From NCBI RefSeq assembly GCF_004135625.1, contig NZ_SDPV01000001.1:1548501-1612500 (forward strand): 64,000 bases of DNA, read 5' to 3'. Below, piece after piece: positions 30,096 to 37,328 of the stretch. Under the pieces are notes generated by a model. The model was not told the DNA's origin. It worked only from the letters and a program-made list of their open reading frames with translations, and did no database searches. How positions within the stretch are numbered: the first letter of the stretch is position 1; every line of letters begins with the position of its first letter. Position numbers and translations under genes: made by a program. The stretch is from Pelagerythrobacter rhizovicinus (lineage in GTDB: Bacteria > Pseudomonadota > Alphaproteobacteria > Sphingomonadales > Sphingomonadaceae).

Positions 30096-31196
30096 TCAGC
30101 GCCGCCGCCAGACGAAGCGGCTCGACAAGGCGTAATTCCACACCGCTCCGACTACGATCCCCGCGCCCGCGGCGAGGAGCCAGTGGAGGCCCTGCTGCTT
30201 CAGGAGCCCCGCGACCGCGATGTTCGCGACCGCGCCGACCGAGCAGGTGGCGCAGAAAGCCGCCCAGCCCCGCAGGAATGCGGCCGCACCCGTTAGCCGC
30301 CGGTCGCGGTAGGTGAGCCAGTTGTTGAGCCAGAAGTTGAACGTCATTGCGGCGAAAGTCGCCGCCGCCTGCGCCGGCAGGAACGCCGTCCCGAGTGCGC
30401 GGTAGAGCAACGCCAGCACCGCGAGGTGGACCAGCACGCCGAGGCCACCCACGGTGCCGAATAGCGCGAAGCGGGTCGGAACCACGCGGCCGAAGCTCTT
30501 GTCGTAGAGGCCGACGAGGAAATCGAAAGCGATCGCGCGGTCGAGCTTGCTGGTGCCGCTGCGGCGCTCGCCGAACTGCAGCGGGAACTCCTTCACCCGC
30601 AGCGGCGCGGGAGCGCTCGCGAGCAGATCGAGCAGGATCTTGAAGCCGATGCCCGACAGGCGCGGCGCGAGCGCGCGCGCTCTGGCAGTCTTCATCAGGA
30701 AATAGCCGCTCATCGGATCGCTTAGTTCGACTCCGGCGATCCGCCGCGCGAGGCGGTTGGCCAGGCGGGAGCTCTTCTCGCGGCGTGCGCTCAGGAGCCC
30801 ATCGAGGCTGGCGCCCTCCACGAACCGGCTGGCGACGGCCACGTCGCATACCCCGCGCTGCATCGCATCGAGCATCGCGGGAAGCAGCGCGGGATCGTGC
30901 TGGTGGTCGGCGTCCATCACGGCGACAAACGGCGCCGCAGTGGCGCAGATGCCTTCGACCGCGGCCGAGGCGAGCCCGCGCCGCCCGATCCGCTCGATCA
31001 CCCGCACCCGCGGGTCCGCACGCGCGAGCCGCCGCGCTTCTTCCGCCGTGCCGTCGGGGCTCGCGTCGTCGACCACGATCGCCTCCCATCCCGCGGGCCC
31101 GAGCACGGCGTCGATCCGCGCGATCAGCGGCGCGAGGTTCTCGCGCTCGTCGAGCGTGGGGAGGACGATGGCGAGAGTGGGAAACGGCTGCGCCAC
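30096..31196 (-). CDS. GT2 polyprenyl-phosphate glycosyltransferase fused to a GtrA domain
   Basis: The product is 366 residues. Residues 1-235 are a GT-A glycosyltransferase of the dolichol-phosphate-mannose-synthase type (IVLPTLDERENLAPLIARID, VVDDASPDGTAEEARRLA, the DxD-like MDADHQHDP, and SDPMSGYFLMK). From about residue 240 four membrane helices form a GtrA domain (FALFGTVGGLGVLVHLAVLA, NFWLNNWLTYRDRR, LSSRFVW). It would make a lipid-linked sugar and help place it across the membrane, supplying the adjacent PMT-like enzyme. Confidence 0.88.
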   Translation of the reverse strand: MAQPFPTLAIVLPTLDERENLAPLIARIDAVLGPAGWEAIVVDDASPDGTAEEARRLARADPRVRVIERIGRRGLASAAVEGICATAAPFVAVMDADHQHDPALLPAMLDAMQRGVCDVAVASRFVEGASLDGLLSARREKSSRLANRLARRIAGVELSDPMSGYFLMKTARARALAPRLSGIGFKILLDLLASAPAPLRVKEFPLQFGERRSGTSKLDRAIAFDFLVGLYDKSFGRVVPTRFALFGTVGGLGVLVHLAVLALLYRALGTAFLPAQAAATFAAMTFNFWLNNWLTYRDRRLTGAAAFLRGWAAFCATCSVGAVANIAVAGLLKQQGLHWLLAAGAGIVVGAVWNYALSSRFVWRRR

Positions 31197-31342
31197 GTAA
31201 TTCGCTCGTCACGCCTGCCGAGCGCCGATGCGGTGGCAAGATGCCGAGGCATGGAGGTCGTGATTGGCGGCCGCGCGGCACATCGGCGCCGGATAGGCCC
31301 CTGCCTGCGCAGGGGCGATGGAAATCTTGAAACGGGTCGGCT

Positions 31343-32401
31343 TCAAAGCCGCTCCAGCACCGCGTCACCGACGGCTTCGGTGCCTGCATCGCCGCCGAGG
31401 TCCGCGCCGCGGACGCCCTCGGCAAGCGCCTTCGCCACCGCCGCCTCGATCCGCACCGCCTCTGCCTCGCGGCCGAAGCTGTGGCGCAGCATCATGGCGG
31501 CGGATAGGATCGTCGCCATCGGGTTGGCCCGGCCCTTCCCCGCAATATCGGGCGCGCTGCCGTGGATCGGCTCGTAGAGCCCGAAGGTGCCGTGCGCGGT
31601 CCGCCGCTCGCCCAGCGAGGCGCTGGCGAGCAGACCGATCGACCCGACGCACATGCTCGCCTGATCGGAGAGGATGTCGCCGAACAGGTTGCCGGTCACG
31701 ACCACGTCGAACCGGCCGGGATCGCGCACGAGCTGCATCGCGGCATTGTCGACATACATGTGCTCGAGCGCAACCTCGGGATAGTCGGCGGCGACCTCGT
31801 TCACCACGTCGCGCCAGAGTTGGCTGGTTTCGAGCACGTTGGCCTTGTCGACGCTGACCAGCCGCCGGTCGCGCCCCCGCGCGGCGCGGAACGCGACGTG
31901 CGTGATGCGGCGCACCTCGTCCTCGGCATAGGCCATCATGTCCCAGCCCTGCCGCCGGCCATCGTCGAGCGTGCGCGTGCCCTTGTCGCCGAAATAGACG
32001 TCGCCGTTGAGCTCGCGCACGATCAGCAGGTCGATCGCGCGGGCGATCTCCGGCCGCAGCGCGGACATGGCCTCGAGGCCGGGGAAAGTCGTGGCGGGGC
32101 GGAGGTTGGCGAAGAGGCCGAGCTCCGCCCGCAGGCCGAGTATCGCCTGCTCGGGCCGCAAATGCCGCTCCAGCCCGTCGCAGGCCGGATCGCCCACCGC
32201 GCCGAACAGAACGGCGTCGGCGGCGCGCGCCATCTCGAGCGTCTCGGCCGGCAGCGGGTGGCCATGGCGATGGTAGGCCGCGCCGCCCACATCGCCTTCG
32301 AACAGCACCATGCCCGGCAGGTCGAACGCCTGGAGCACGCGCACGGCCTCGCGCGTGACTTCGGGGCCGATCCCGTCGCCGGGGAAGATAGCGATCTTCA
32401 T
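31343..32401 (-). CDS. leuB: 3-isopropylmalate dehydrogenase
   Basis: This 352-residue NAD-dependent decarboxylating dehydrogenase acts in leucine synthesis. [20 protein letters not shown], the arginine/tyrosine segment [33 protein letters not shown] and [20 protein letters not shown] are all diagnostic. It stands alone on the minus strand; leuC and leuD are not nearby. A 66-base gap to recO suggests possible co-transcription. Confidence 0.97.
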   Translation of the reverse strand: MKIAIFPGDGIGPEVTREAVRVLQAFDLPGMVLFEGDVGGAAYHRHGHPLPAETLEMARAADAVLFGAVGDPACDGLERHLRPEQAILGLRAELGLFANLRPATTFPGLEAMSALRPEIARAIDLLIVRELNGDVYFGDKGTRTLDDGRRQGWDMMAYAEDEVRRITHVAFRAARGRDRRLVSVDKANVLETSQLWRDVVNEVAADYPEVALEHMYVDNAAMQLVRDPGRFDVVVTGNLFGDILSDQASMCVGSIGLLASASLGERRTAHGTFGLYEPIHGSAPDIAGKGRANPMATILSAAMMLRHSFGREAEAVRIEAAVAKALAEGVRGADLGGDAGTEAVGDAVLERL

Positions 32402-32467
32402 GGTGCTGGATTTCCTCCGTCTTGCGCGCGCAACAGGCCGCGCCTGCCGACGGCCGGGGAACGGCGC

Positions 32468-33070
32468 TCACCCGGCCATTTTCGCCAGCCGCTCGCACAG
32501 CATGGTGCGGGCGGCCATAACATCGCCCCGGCGGTCGGCAAGCAGGTAGCGCTCCAGCAGAGGCCCCTGTGCGGCAAGGATTTCGAGCAGCGACTCAAGC
32601 CCGGCTTCGGCAGGCGGCGGCCCGCCGCCATAGCCCAGCTCGCGCAGCAGCAGCGCCTCATACGCGACCAGCGCCCGCAGCCACCCGCGCGCCGAGGGTG
32701 CGTGACAGATCGCGTCAAGAAGTGCGGTCAAGGCGCTGTAGAGATTGGGATAGGCATTGCGTTCGGGCAAGGCCGTGGCGGTCAGGGCGGTGACCCAGCC
32801 GATCGCTGCGGCCGGAAGCGGCTCGGCCAGCCACGGCCCGCGGCTTTGCACCAGTTCGAGCCTGGCGAACGGCAGCTGGCTCTCCGACCGCGCGCGCAGG
32901 TCGACCTCGACCACGTTGCCGGGGATCACCACCGGCCGCAGCTGCCGCCCGCGCCCGCCCGCGACATAGCCGGCGACGAGCCCATGCTCCTCCGTCAGCA
33001 TCCGCGCGATCACCGCCGTCTCCCCATGCGGCCGCGCGGCGAGAAGAATGGCGGGTGCGCGAAAGTTCAT
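32468..33070 (-). CDS. recO: DNA repair protein RecO
   Basis: The 200-residue product starts MNFRAPAILLAARPHGETAV at ATG 33070. EEHGLVAGYVAGGRGRQLRPV belongs to the OB-fold N-domain, and the helical C-domain follows. It mediates RecA loading on SSB-covered DNA with RecR. The zinc cysteines of some RecO proteins are absent, as in many alphaproteobacteria. It lies 13 bases downstream of ubiK. Confidence 0.92.
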   Translation of the reverse strand: MNFRAPAILLAARPHGETAVIARMLTEEHGLVAGYVAGGRGRQLRPVVIPGNVVEVDLRARSESQLPFARLELVQSRGPWLAEPLPAAAIGWVTALTATALPERNAYPNLYSALTALLDAICHAPSARGWLRALVAYEALLLRELGYGGGPPPAEAGLESLLEILAAQGPLLERYLLADRRGDVMAARTMLCERLAKMAG

Positions 33071-33083
33071 CGCGCGCGGCGGA

Positions 33084-33335
33084 TCACCCGCCGCCGATGC
33101 GGGCTTCAAGGGCGGCGATGCGGTCGGCCAGGGCTTCGTTTTCCTCGCGCGCGCGGGCGGCCATGGCCTTGACCGCGTCGAACTCCTCGCGGCTGACGAA
33201 GTCCATCCCGCCCATCGCTTCCTTCACCCGCTCGCGTGCGCTTTCGCGGGCCTCGCGGGTCATGCCGGCGAACGTGCCGGCCGCCCCGTTGAGGAGCTTC
33301 ACGAAATCGGCGATCATCGGGTTCTGGCTCTGCAT
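33084..33335 (-). CDS. ubiK: UbiK-family accessory factor (BMFP)
   Basis: This 83-residue protein has an amphipathic N-part (NPMIADFVKLLNGAAGTFAG) and a C-terminal coiled coil (FVSREEFDAVKAMAARAREE, then NEALADRIAALEARI), the exact layout of the BMFP family. UbiK assists the aerobic ubiquinone-synthesis complex by interacting with UbiJ. It precedes recO and probably shares its message. Confidence 0.9.
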   Translation of the reverse strand: MQSQNPMIADFVKLLNGAAGTFAGMTREARESARERVKEAMGGMDFVSREEFDAVKAMAARAREENEALADRIAALEARIGGG

Positions 33336-33371
33336 GCGCCCTATTTGGGCGCGGGAGGCGCGAAGCTCAAC

Positions 33372-33929
33372 TCAAATTTCGATCCGCTGGACGGCGCCGC
33401 GGCTCTCGCCCGCGCCGTCTGCGGCGGGGTTGAGGCGCAGGAACTCGTAGTTGAGCGCCGTGGCGAAGAGTATCCACGCCAGGTACGGCAGCAGGAGCAG
33501 CGCGGCGAGCCGGCGCACGCGCCAGAACAGCACAATCGTCACGATCACCAGCACGTCCAGCGCCACCAGGATGCCGAGCGCGACGGTCATCTGATGCAGG
33601 CCGAAGAACACCGGGGTCCAGGCGAGATTGACGACGAACTGCAGCCCGAACGCCGCCACCGCCGCCGTCCGCCCGCGTGCCCCCCAGGCGGCGCAGACGA
33701 GCGCGAGCGCGAACCCCATGACGGCATAGAGGATCGTCCACACGATCCCGAACCACATCGGCGGCGGGAAGATGGTGGGCTTGGTCAACCCTGCAAACCA
33801 TGCGTTCTCCGGACCGCTCTGCGCAAGATTGCCCGCGAGAAAGCCTAGCAGCATGCAGGCGGGAACCGTGAACAGCGCCCAACGCACGACACTGGCGCGC
33901 AATTGCCCGCGCGAGGCAAGAGTAGTCAT
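33372..33929 (-). CDS. tspO: TspO/MBR-family membrane protein
   Basis: This 185-residue protein has five membrane segments. The start at ATG 33929 has a GGGGGA site; a possible upstream Met lacks one. WFAGLTKPTIFPPPMWFGIV and WTILYAVMGFALALV are the conserved ligand-pocket segments, and NYEFLRLNP ends the domain. TspO proteins bind tetrapyrroles and sterol-like ligands and in alphaproteobacteria modulate pigment gene expression. Confidence 0.94.
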   Translation of the reverse strand: MTTLASRGQLRASVVRWALFTVPACMLLGFLAGNLAQSGPENAWFAGLTKPTIFPPPMWFGIVWTILYAVMGFALALVCAAWGARGRTAAVAAFGLQFVVNLAWTPVFFGLHQMTVALGILVALDVLVIVTIVLFWRVRRLAALLLLPYLAWILFATALNYEFLRLNPAADGAGESRGAVQRIEI

Positions 33930-34065
33930 CGAGTCCCCCGACAGCCGGCTGCCGGTCGATTCGGCAGAGGAGGTCATATTGGCGAGCGGGCCCGGGCCGC
34001 GCAAGCAAGCGGGCGCGTGGCGTGCCAGTGCGGGATCGGGTGCGAAAGGGTCGCAGCATTTCCGC

Positions 34066-34092
34066 TCGTCATCCCAGCGAAAGCCGGGATGG
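34066..34092. repeat. Copy of the CGTCATCCCAGCGAAAGC palindrome
   Basis: CGTCATCCCAGCGAAAGCCG, then GGATGG, lies just beyond the tlyA stop between tlyA and tspO. It has the same core as copies near 17946, 18334 and 18390, so it belongs to the dispersed palindrome family of this genome. Confidence 0.75.
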
Positions 34093-34100
34093 CGAGGATA

Positions 34101-34874
34101 TCAAGGCGCGTGCTCGTCCTCTGTCGGCAAATGCGGCTCGCCCCGCGCCGCGGAGATCAGGAACTCGACGTTGCCCTCCGGCCCGGTGATCGGGCTTTCG
34201 ACGACCCCCTGCACCGTCCAGCCCTCGCCTTCGAGCCACGCGCGCACCTCGCCGCAGACGCGCGCATGCAGCGCCGGATCCCGCACGACGCCGCCCTTGC
34301 CGACTTCCTCACGTCCGACTTCGAACTGGGGCTTGATCAGCGCCACCAGCCGGCACTCGGGTGCTGCAAGTTCCAGCGGCCTTTCCAATACCTTGGCGAG
34401 CGAAATGAAGGACGCATCGCAGACGACCCAGTTGCACGAGCGGTCAATCTGCGTGCGCGTGAGAATGCGCGCGCTGGTCTGCTCGAGCACCGTGACGCGC
34501 GGATCCTGCCGCAGTCTCCAGGCGAGCTGATTGGTGCCCGAATCGACCGCAAAGACGTGCTCCGCGCCGTTCTGCAGAAGCACGTCGGTGAAGCCGCCGG
34601 TGGAGCTGCCGATATCCATCGCCACGGCCCCCGCCGGGTCGAGCGCAAAGTGCTCCAACGCATGCGCCAGCTTGAGGCCGCCCCGCGAGACCCACGGGTG
34701 GTCGCGACCGCGTACTTCCAGCGGCGCATCGTTCGGCAGTTGCTGACCGGCCTTGGCGAGCCTGGTTTCGCCCGAGAACACGAGGCCCGCCATCACCAGC
34801 GCCTGCGCGCGGGTGCGGCTTTCCGCGAGGCCGCGGGCGACGAGCAGTTGATCGAGGCGTTGTTTGGCCGGCAT
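34101..34874 (-). CDS. tlyA: TlyA-family rRNA 2'-O-methyltransferase (S4 domain)
   Basis: The 257-residue product has an N-terminal S4 RNA-binding domain (MPAKQRLDQLLVARGLAESR) and a FtsJ/RrmJ-like methyltransferase domain with the SAM motif MDIGSSTGGFTDVLLQNGA. CDASFISLAKVLE and LIKPQFEVGREEVGKGGVV hold the catalytic Asp and Lys. In mycobacteria TlyA 2'-O-methylates 16S and 23S rRNA. It is an isolated gene here. Confidence 0.93.
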   Translation of the reverse strand: MPAKQRLDQLLVARGLAESRTRAQALVMAGLVFSGETRLAKAGQQLPNDAPLEVRGRDHPWVSRGGLKLAHALEHFALDPAGAVAMDIGSSTGGFTDVLLQNGAEHVFAVDSGTNQLAWRLRQDPRVTVLEQTSARILTRTQIDRSCNWVVCDASFISLAKVLERPLELAAPECRLVALIKPQFEVGREEVGKGGVVRDPALHARVCGEVRAWLEGEGWTVQGVVESPITGPEGNVEFLISAARGEPHLPTEDEHAP

Positions 34875-34927
34875 GGACCCAAACCCCGTTACCGGTCATT
34901 GTCGTTTTGAGAAACCGGGAGATTCGC

Positions 34928-35476
34928 TTGACTGTCCGCTCGACCCGCCGCGCAGCCCTTATCGCCGCCACCTGCGTCGCCCTCGCTTCCTGCGTCACGC
35001 CTGCGCCGGAGCCACCTCCGCCGGCGCCCGCTCCGAGCCCCGCACCCGAACCCGCCCCACCTCCGGCAGCGGCGCCCACTTACGACAATTGGGCTGACGC
35101 GCCGCAAACACCGGGCAACTGGTATTTTCGTAACAGGCCCGGCGGCTCGCAGGCGGTGTTCGGCCCCGCCAACAGCGAGGCAATCTTCACGCTCACCTGT
35201 AACCTGCCCGAGCGGACGGTCACGATGACCCGCGCGGGTCGCGCAAGCGGCGAGACGGCAATGCGCATCCGAACCGAGACGCGCGACCGCACGGTCGCCG
35301 CGCGCCAGGTGAGCACGGAACTGCCGATGATCGCCGGAACACTCCCCGCAACCGACCCTCTGTTCGAGGCGATGGCGTTCTCGAAGGGCCGTTTCGCCGT
35401 CGAAACGCAGGGGCTCGCGACGCTCTATATCCCGAGCTGGCCCGAAGTGACGCGGGTGATCGAGGATTGCCGGTAA
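34928..35476 (+). CDS. Putative lipoprotein with proline-rich linker
   Basis: A TTG at 34928 after GGGAG gives MTVRSTRRAALIAATCVALA followed by the lipobox ALASC, so the mature protein would be lipid-anchored at about Cys22. A Pro/Ala linker follows to about residue 52. The C-terminal 130 residues (NWADAPQTPGNWYFRNRPGG ... VTRVIEDCR) look globular with two Cys. No ATG is available near the signal peptide. Function unknown. Confidence 0.7.
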   Translation: MTVRSTRRAALIAATCVALASCVTPAPEPPPPAPAPSPAPEPAPPPAAAPTYDNWADAPQTPGNWYFRNRPGGSQAVFGPANSEAIFTLTCNLPERTVTMTRAGRASGETAMRIRTETRDRTVAARQVSTELPMIAGTLPATDPLFEAMAFSKGRFAVETQGLATLYIPSWPEVTRVIEDCR

Positions 35477-35675
35477 ATCCGGTGCTGCGCGCGCAGATCG
35501 AGGAGGAGAATGGAACCCGTTAATTCTCACGGGCCACAGCGATCAATTCTGACTTGGGAAAAGTTTTTTTCAAGGCTTGTTTTCGCGGACTCGCTGACTC
35601 ACATTCGCAGGTGAGGCCAGCGGCGAGCGCGGCTCTCACCCGGCAGTGAAACGCAGGGTTCGGCTAAATAGCGCG

Positions 35676-35689
35676 AAAGGAGGTGATCC
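35676..35689 (+). promoter_or_regulatory. Full-length Shine-Dalgarno of the ilvE leader ORF
   Basis: AAAGGAGGTGATCC is complementary to all 14 bases of the usual 16S 3' end (GGATCACCTCCTTT). Its AGGAGG core sits seven bases before an ATG. Such complete complementarity is rare and suggests very strong ribosome recruitment, or ribosome stalling, on the leader. Confidence 0.8.
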
Positions 35690-35690
35690 G

Positions 35691-35747
35691 ATGTCTCATG
35701 GTTCAGCAGGGAGGTCGGTACGTTTCCGCGCGAGGCACTATCGCTGA
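35691..35747 (+). CDS. 18-codon leader ORF upstream of ilvE
   Basis: The ORF encodes MSHGSAGRSVRFRARHYR and stops with TGA at 35745-35747. It has six Arg and two His but only one branched-chain residue (Val). Codons such as TCT, TCA, GCA, AGG, GTA and TAT are unusual for this GC-rich genome, suggesting RNA-level constraint. The stop codon lies inside the 5' arm of a perfect 9-bp hairpin, so a terminating ribosome would open that hairpin. Whether the peptide has a role or only its translation matters is unknown. Confidence 0.55.
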   Translation: MSHGSAGRSVRFRARHYR

Positions 35748-35843
35748 GCAGACAGCGATAGAGGTTTCGTGAGCGGCGCTATCGGCCGCTGACCATGCGA
35801 AAGGTCGTTTCGGCTCAGGCCGAAGCGGCCTTTCTCATTTTTT
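35738..35843 (+). terminator. Attenuator-like hairpins and intrinsic terminator before ilvE
   Basis: Hairpin one pairs CTATCGCTG (35738-35746) with CAGCGATAG (35753-35761). A downstream GGCGCTATCGGCC segment (about 35774-35786) repeats CTATCG and could pair with CAGCGATAG instead. The final hairpin is a 12-bp stem with GU pairs, GGTCGTTTCGGC (35803-35814) with GCCGAAGCGGCC (35819-35830), loop TCAG, followed by TTTCTCATTTTTT. The layout of leader ORF, alternative pairing and terminator is that of transcription attenuation, with ilvE starting 93 bases later. Confidence 0.65.
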
Positions 35844-35935
35844 GGGCGTCTTTCTCGCAGGGTACCTGCCCCACCCGACGTGCGCCCGGAGGATCGGCCT
35901 TGCTCTGCCCGCTTCTCCACATTACGCGGCGCTCC

Positions 35936-37015
35936 ATGGATTTCGAACACATCCCCCACGCCGCCCCGGTTCCCTCCGCCACACGCGACGAGGCGCTTGC
36001 CAACCCCGGTTTCGGAACGCTGTTCACCGACCACATGGTCGAGATCGACTACGACGCCGACAAGGGCGGCTGGTATTCGGCCCGGGTCTGTCCGCGCCAG
36101 CCGATCAGCCTCGATCCGGCGGCGGCGGTGCTGCACTACGCGCAGGAAATTTTCGAGGGGATGAAGGCCTACCGCCAGGACGACGGCGGGATCGCCCTCT
36201 TCCGGCCCGAGGCGAATGCACGGCGCTTCAACCAGTCGGCCGACCGCATGGCCATGCCGCACCTGCCGGAGGAGCTGTTTCTGGAATCGATCCGCCGCCT
36301 GCTCTCGGTGGACAAGGACTGGTTTCCGACCGTCGAGGGCGGATCGCTCTACCTGCGGCCTTTCATGTTCGCGAGCGAGGCGTTCCTCGGCGTGCGCCCG
36401 GCGAGGCAGTACAAGTACCTTCTGATCGCTTCTCCTGCGGGCAACTACTTCAAGTCGGGTGCGCCGGCGGTGAAGATCTGGGTCAGCCGCGACTACGTGC
36501 GTGCGGCCCCGGGCGGCACGGGCGCGGCCAAGACCGGGGGCAATTACGCCGCGAGCCTGGTCCCCCAGGCCGAGGCGATCGAGAAGGGCTGCGACCAGGT
36601 CGTGTTCCTCGACGCGGCCGAGCGCAAGTGGGTCGAGGAGCTGGGCGGCATGAACCTGTTCTTCGTGTTCGACGACGGCAGCGTCGTCACACCGCCGCTC
36701 AGCGGCACGATCCTGCCCGGCATCACCCGCAACAGCCTGATCGCCCTGCTGCGCGAGGAAGGGCTGGAGGTGCGGGAGGAACTCTACTCGATCGACCAGT
36801 GGCGCGACGACGCGAACAGCGGCCGTCTGATCGAAACCATGGCCTGCGGCACCGCGGCGGTCGTCACCCCCGTCGGCACGGTCGCAGGACCGGACGGCGA
36901 GTTCACCATCGGCAGCGGCGGTCCGGGCCAGCTCACGACCAAAGTGCGCGAGAAGCTCGTCGGCATCCAGCGCGGGCGGGTGGAGGACACCTACGGCTGG
37001 GTGATGCGGTTGTAA
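35936..37015 (+). CDS. ilvE: Branched-chain amino-acid aminotransferase
   Basis: This 359-residue class IV PLP aminotransferase performs the last step of Val, Ile and Leu synthesis. ATG 35936 starts MDFEHIPHAAPVPSATRDEA; the frame reaches back to 35795 through the terminator hairpin, which I do not count as coding. HYAQEIFEGMKAYRQ, SLYLRPFMFASE, the PLP-lysine region GTGAAKTGGNYAASL (about Lys199) and ELGGMNLFFVFDDGSVVTPP are diagnostic of the long BCAT type. The long structured leader suggests conditional expression. Confidence 0.96.
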   Translation: MDFEHIPHAAPVPSATRDEALANPGFGTLFTDHMVEIDYDADKGGWYSARVCPRQPISLDPAAAVLHYAQEIFEGMKAYRQDDGGIALFRPEANARRFNQSADRMAMPHLPEELFLESIRRLLSVDKDWFPTVEGGSLYLRPFMFASEAFLGVRPARQYKYLLIASPAGNYFKSGAPAVKIWVSRDYVRAAPGGTGAAKTGGNYAASLVPQAEAIEKGCDQVVFLDAAERKWVEELGGMNLFFVFDDGSVVTPPLSGTILPGITRNSLIALLREEGLEVREELYSIDQWRDDANSGRLIETMACGTAAVVTPVGTVAGPDGEFTIGSGGPGQLTTKVREKLVGIQRGRVEDTYGWVMRL

Positions 37016-37024
37016 CGACGGTGT

Positions 37025-37102
37025 GAGTCCCCGCGAAGGCGGGGACCTCAGGCCGCAAGCGGAGCGCCAGATTGCCTGAGGTCCCCGCCTTCGCGGGGAC
37101 TC
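37025..37102. repeat. Perfect 28-bp inverted pair of the dispersed palindrome
   Basis: The unit at 37025-37052 (GAGTCCCCGCGAAGGCGGGG, then ACCTCAGG) is repeated exactly in inverted orientation at 37075-37102 with a 22-base spacer. Each unit is itself palindromic. Located between the convergent ilvE and nadE, the pair could also act as a transcription stop by forming one long hairpin. Confidence 0.85.
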
Positions 37103-37163
37103 GCGAGCGCTCACATCGGCGGGTTTTCCAGGCCTCAGCGTCGCGCGCTCGTTCCCTTCTGAT

Positions 37164-37314
37164 CCTCCCCATTTTCGCCGCAGGCGCAAATGGGGAGGTG
37201 GCAGACGCCGCAGGCGTCTGACGGAGGGGCACTGGCAACGAATAACCCCTCCACCCCGAGCCGCTTCGCGTCTCGCGGTCCCCCTCCCCATTTGTCCTGC
37301 GGAAAAATGGGGAG
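37164..37314. repeat. Two CCTCCCCATTT hairpin units
   Basis: At 37164-37198 CCTCCCCATTT is separated from AAATGGGGAGG by a GC-rich loop; a second copy at about 37283-37314 has a different loop (GTCCTGCGGA). These form a third repeat family, in the 313-base gene-free stretch between ilvE and nadE. The stretch otherwise holds no gene. Confidence 0.75.
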
Positions 37315-37328
37315 GATCTTGGCTGTGC

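Noticed and set aside
35676-35689. Possible 16S rRNA 3'-end fragment read on the minus strand
   Set aside because: Only the 14-15 bases complementary to a Shine-Dalgarno match; neighbouring bases show no 16S sequence, and an ATG sits at the right spacing on the plus strand.
35795-35935. A longer ilvE start at ATG 35795
   Set aside because: It would translate the terminator hairpin and its T-tract and lacks similarity to ilvE; the protein family begins at MDFEH (35936).
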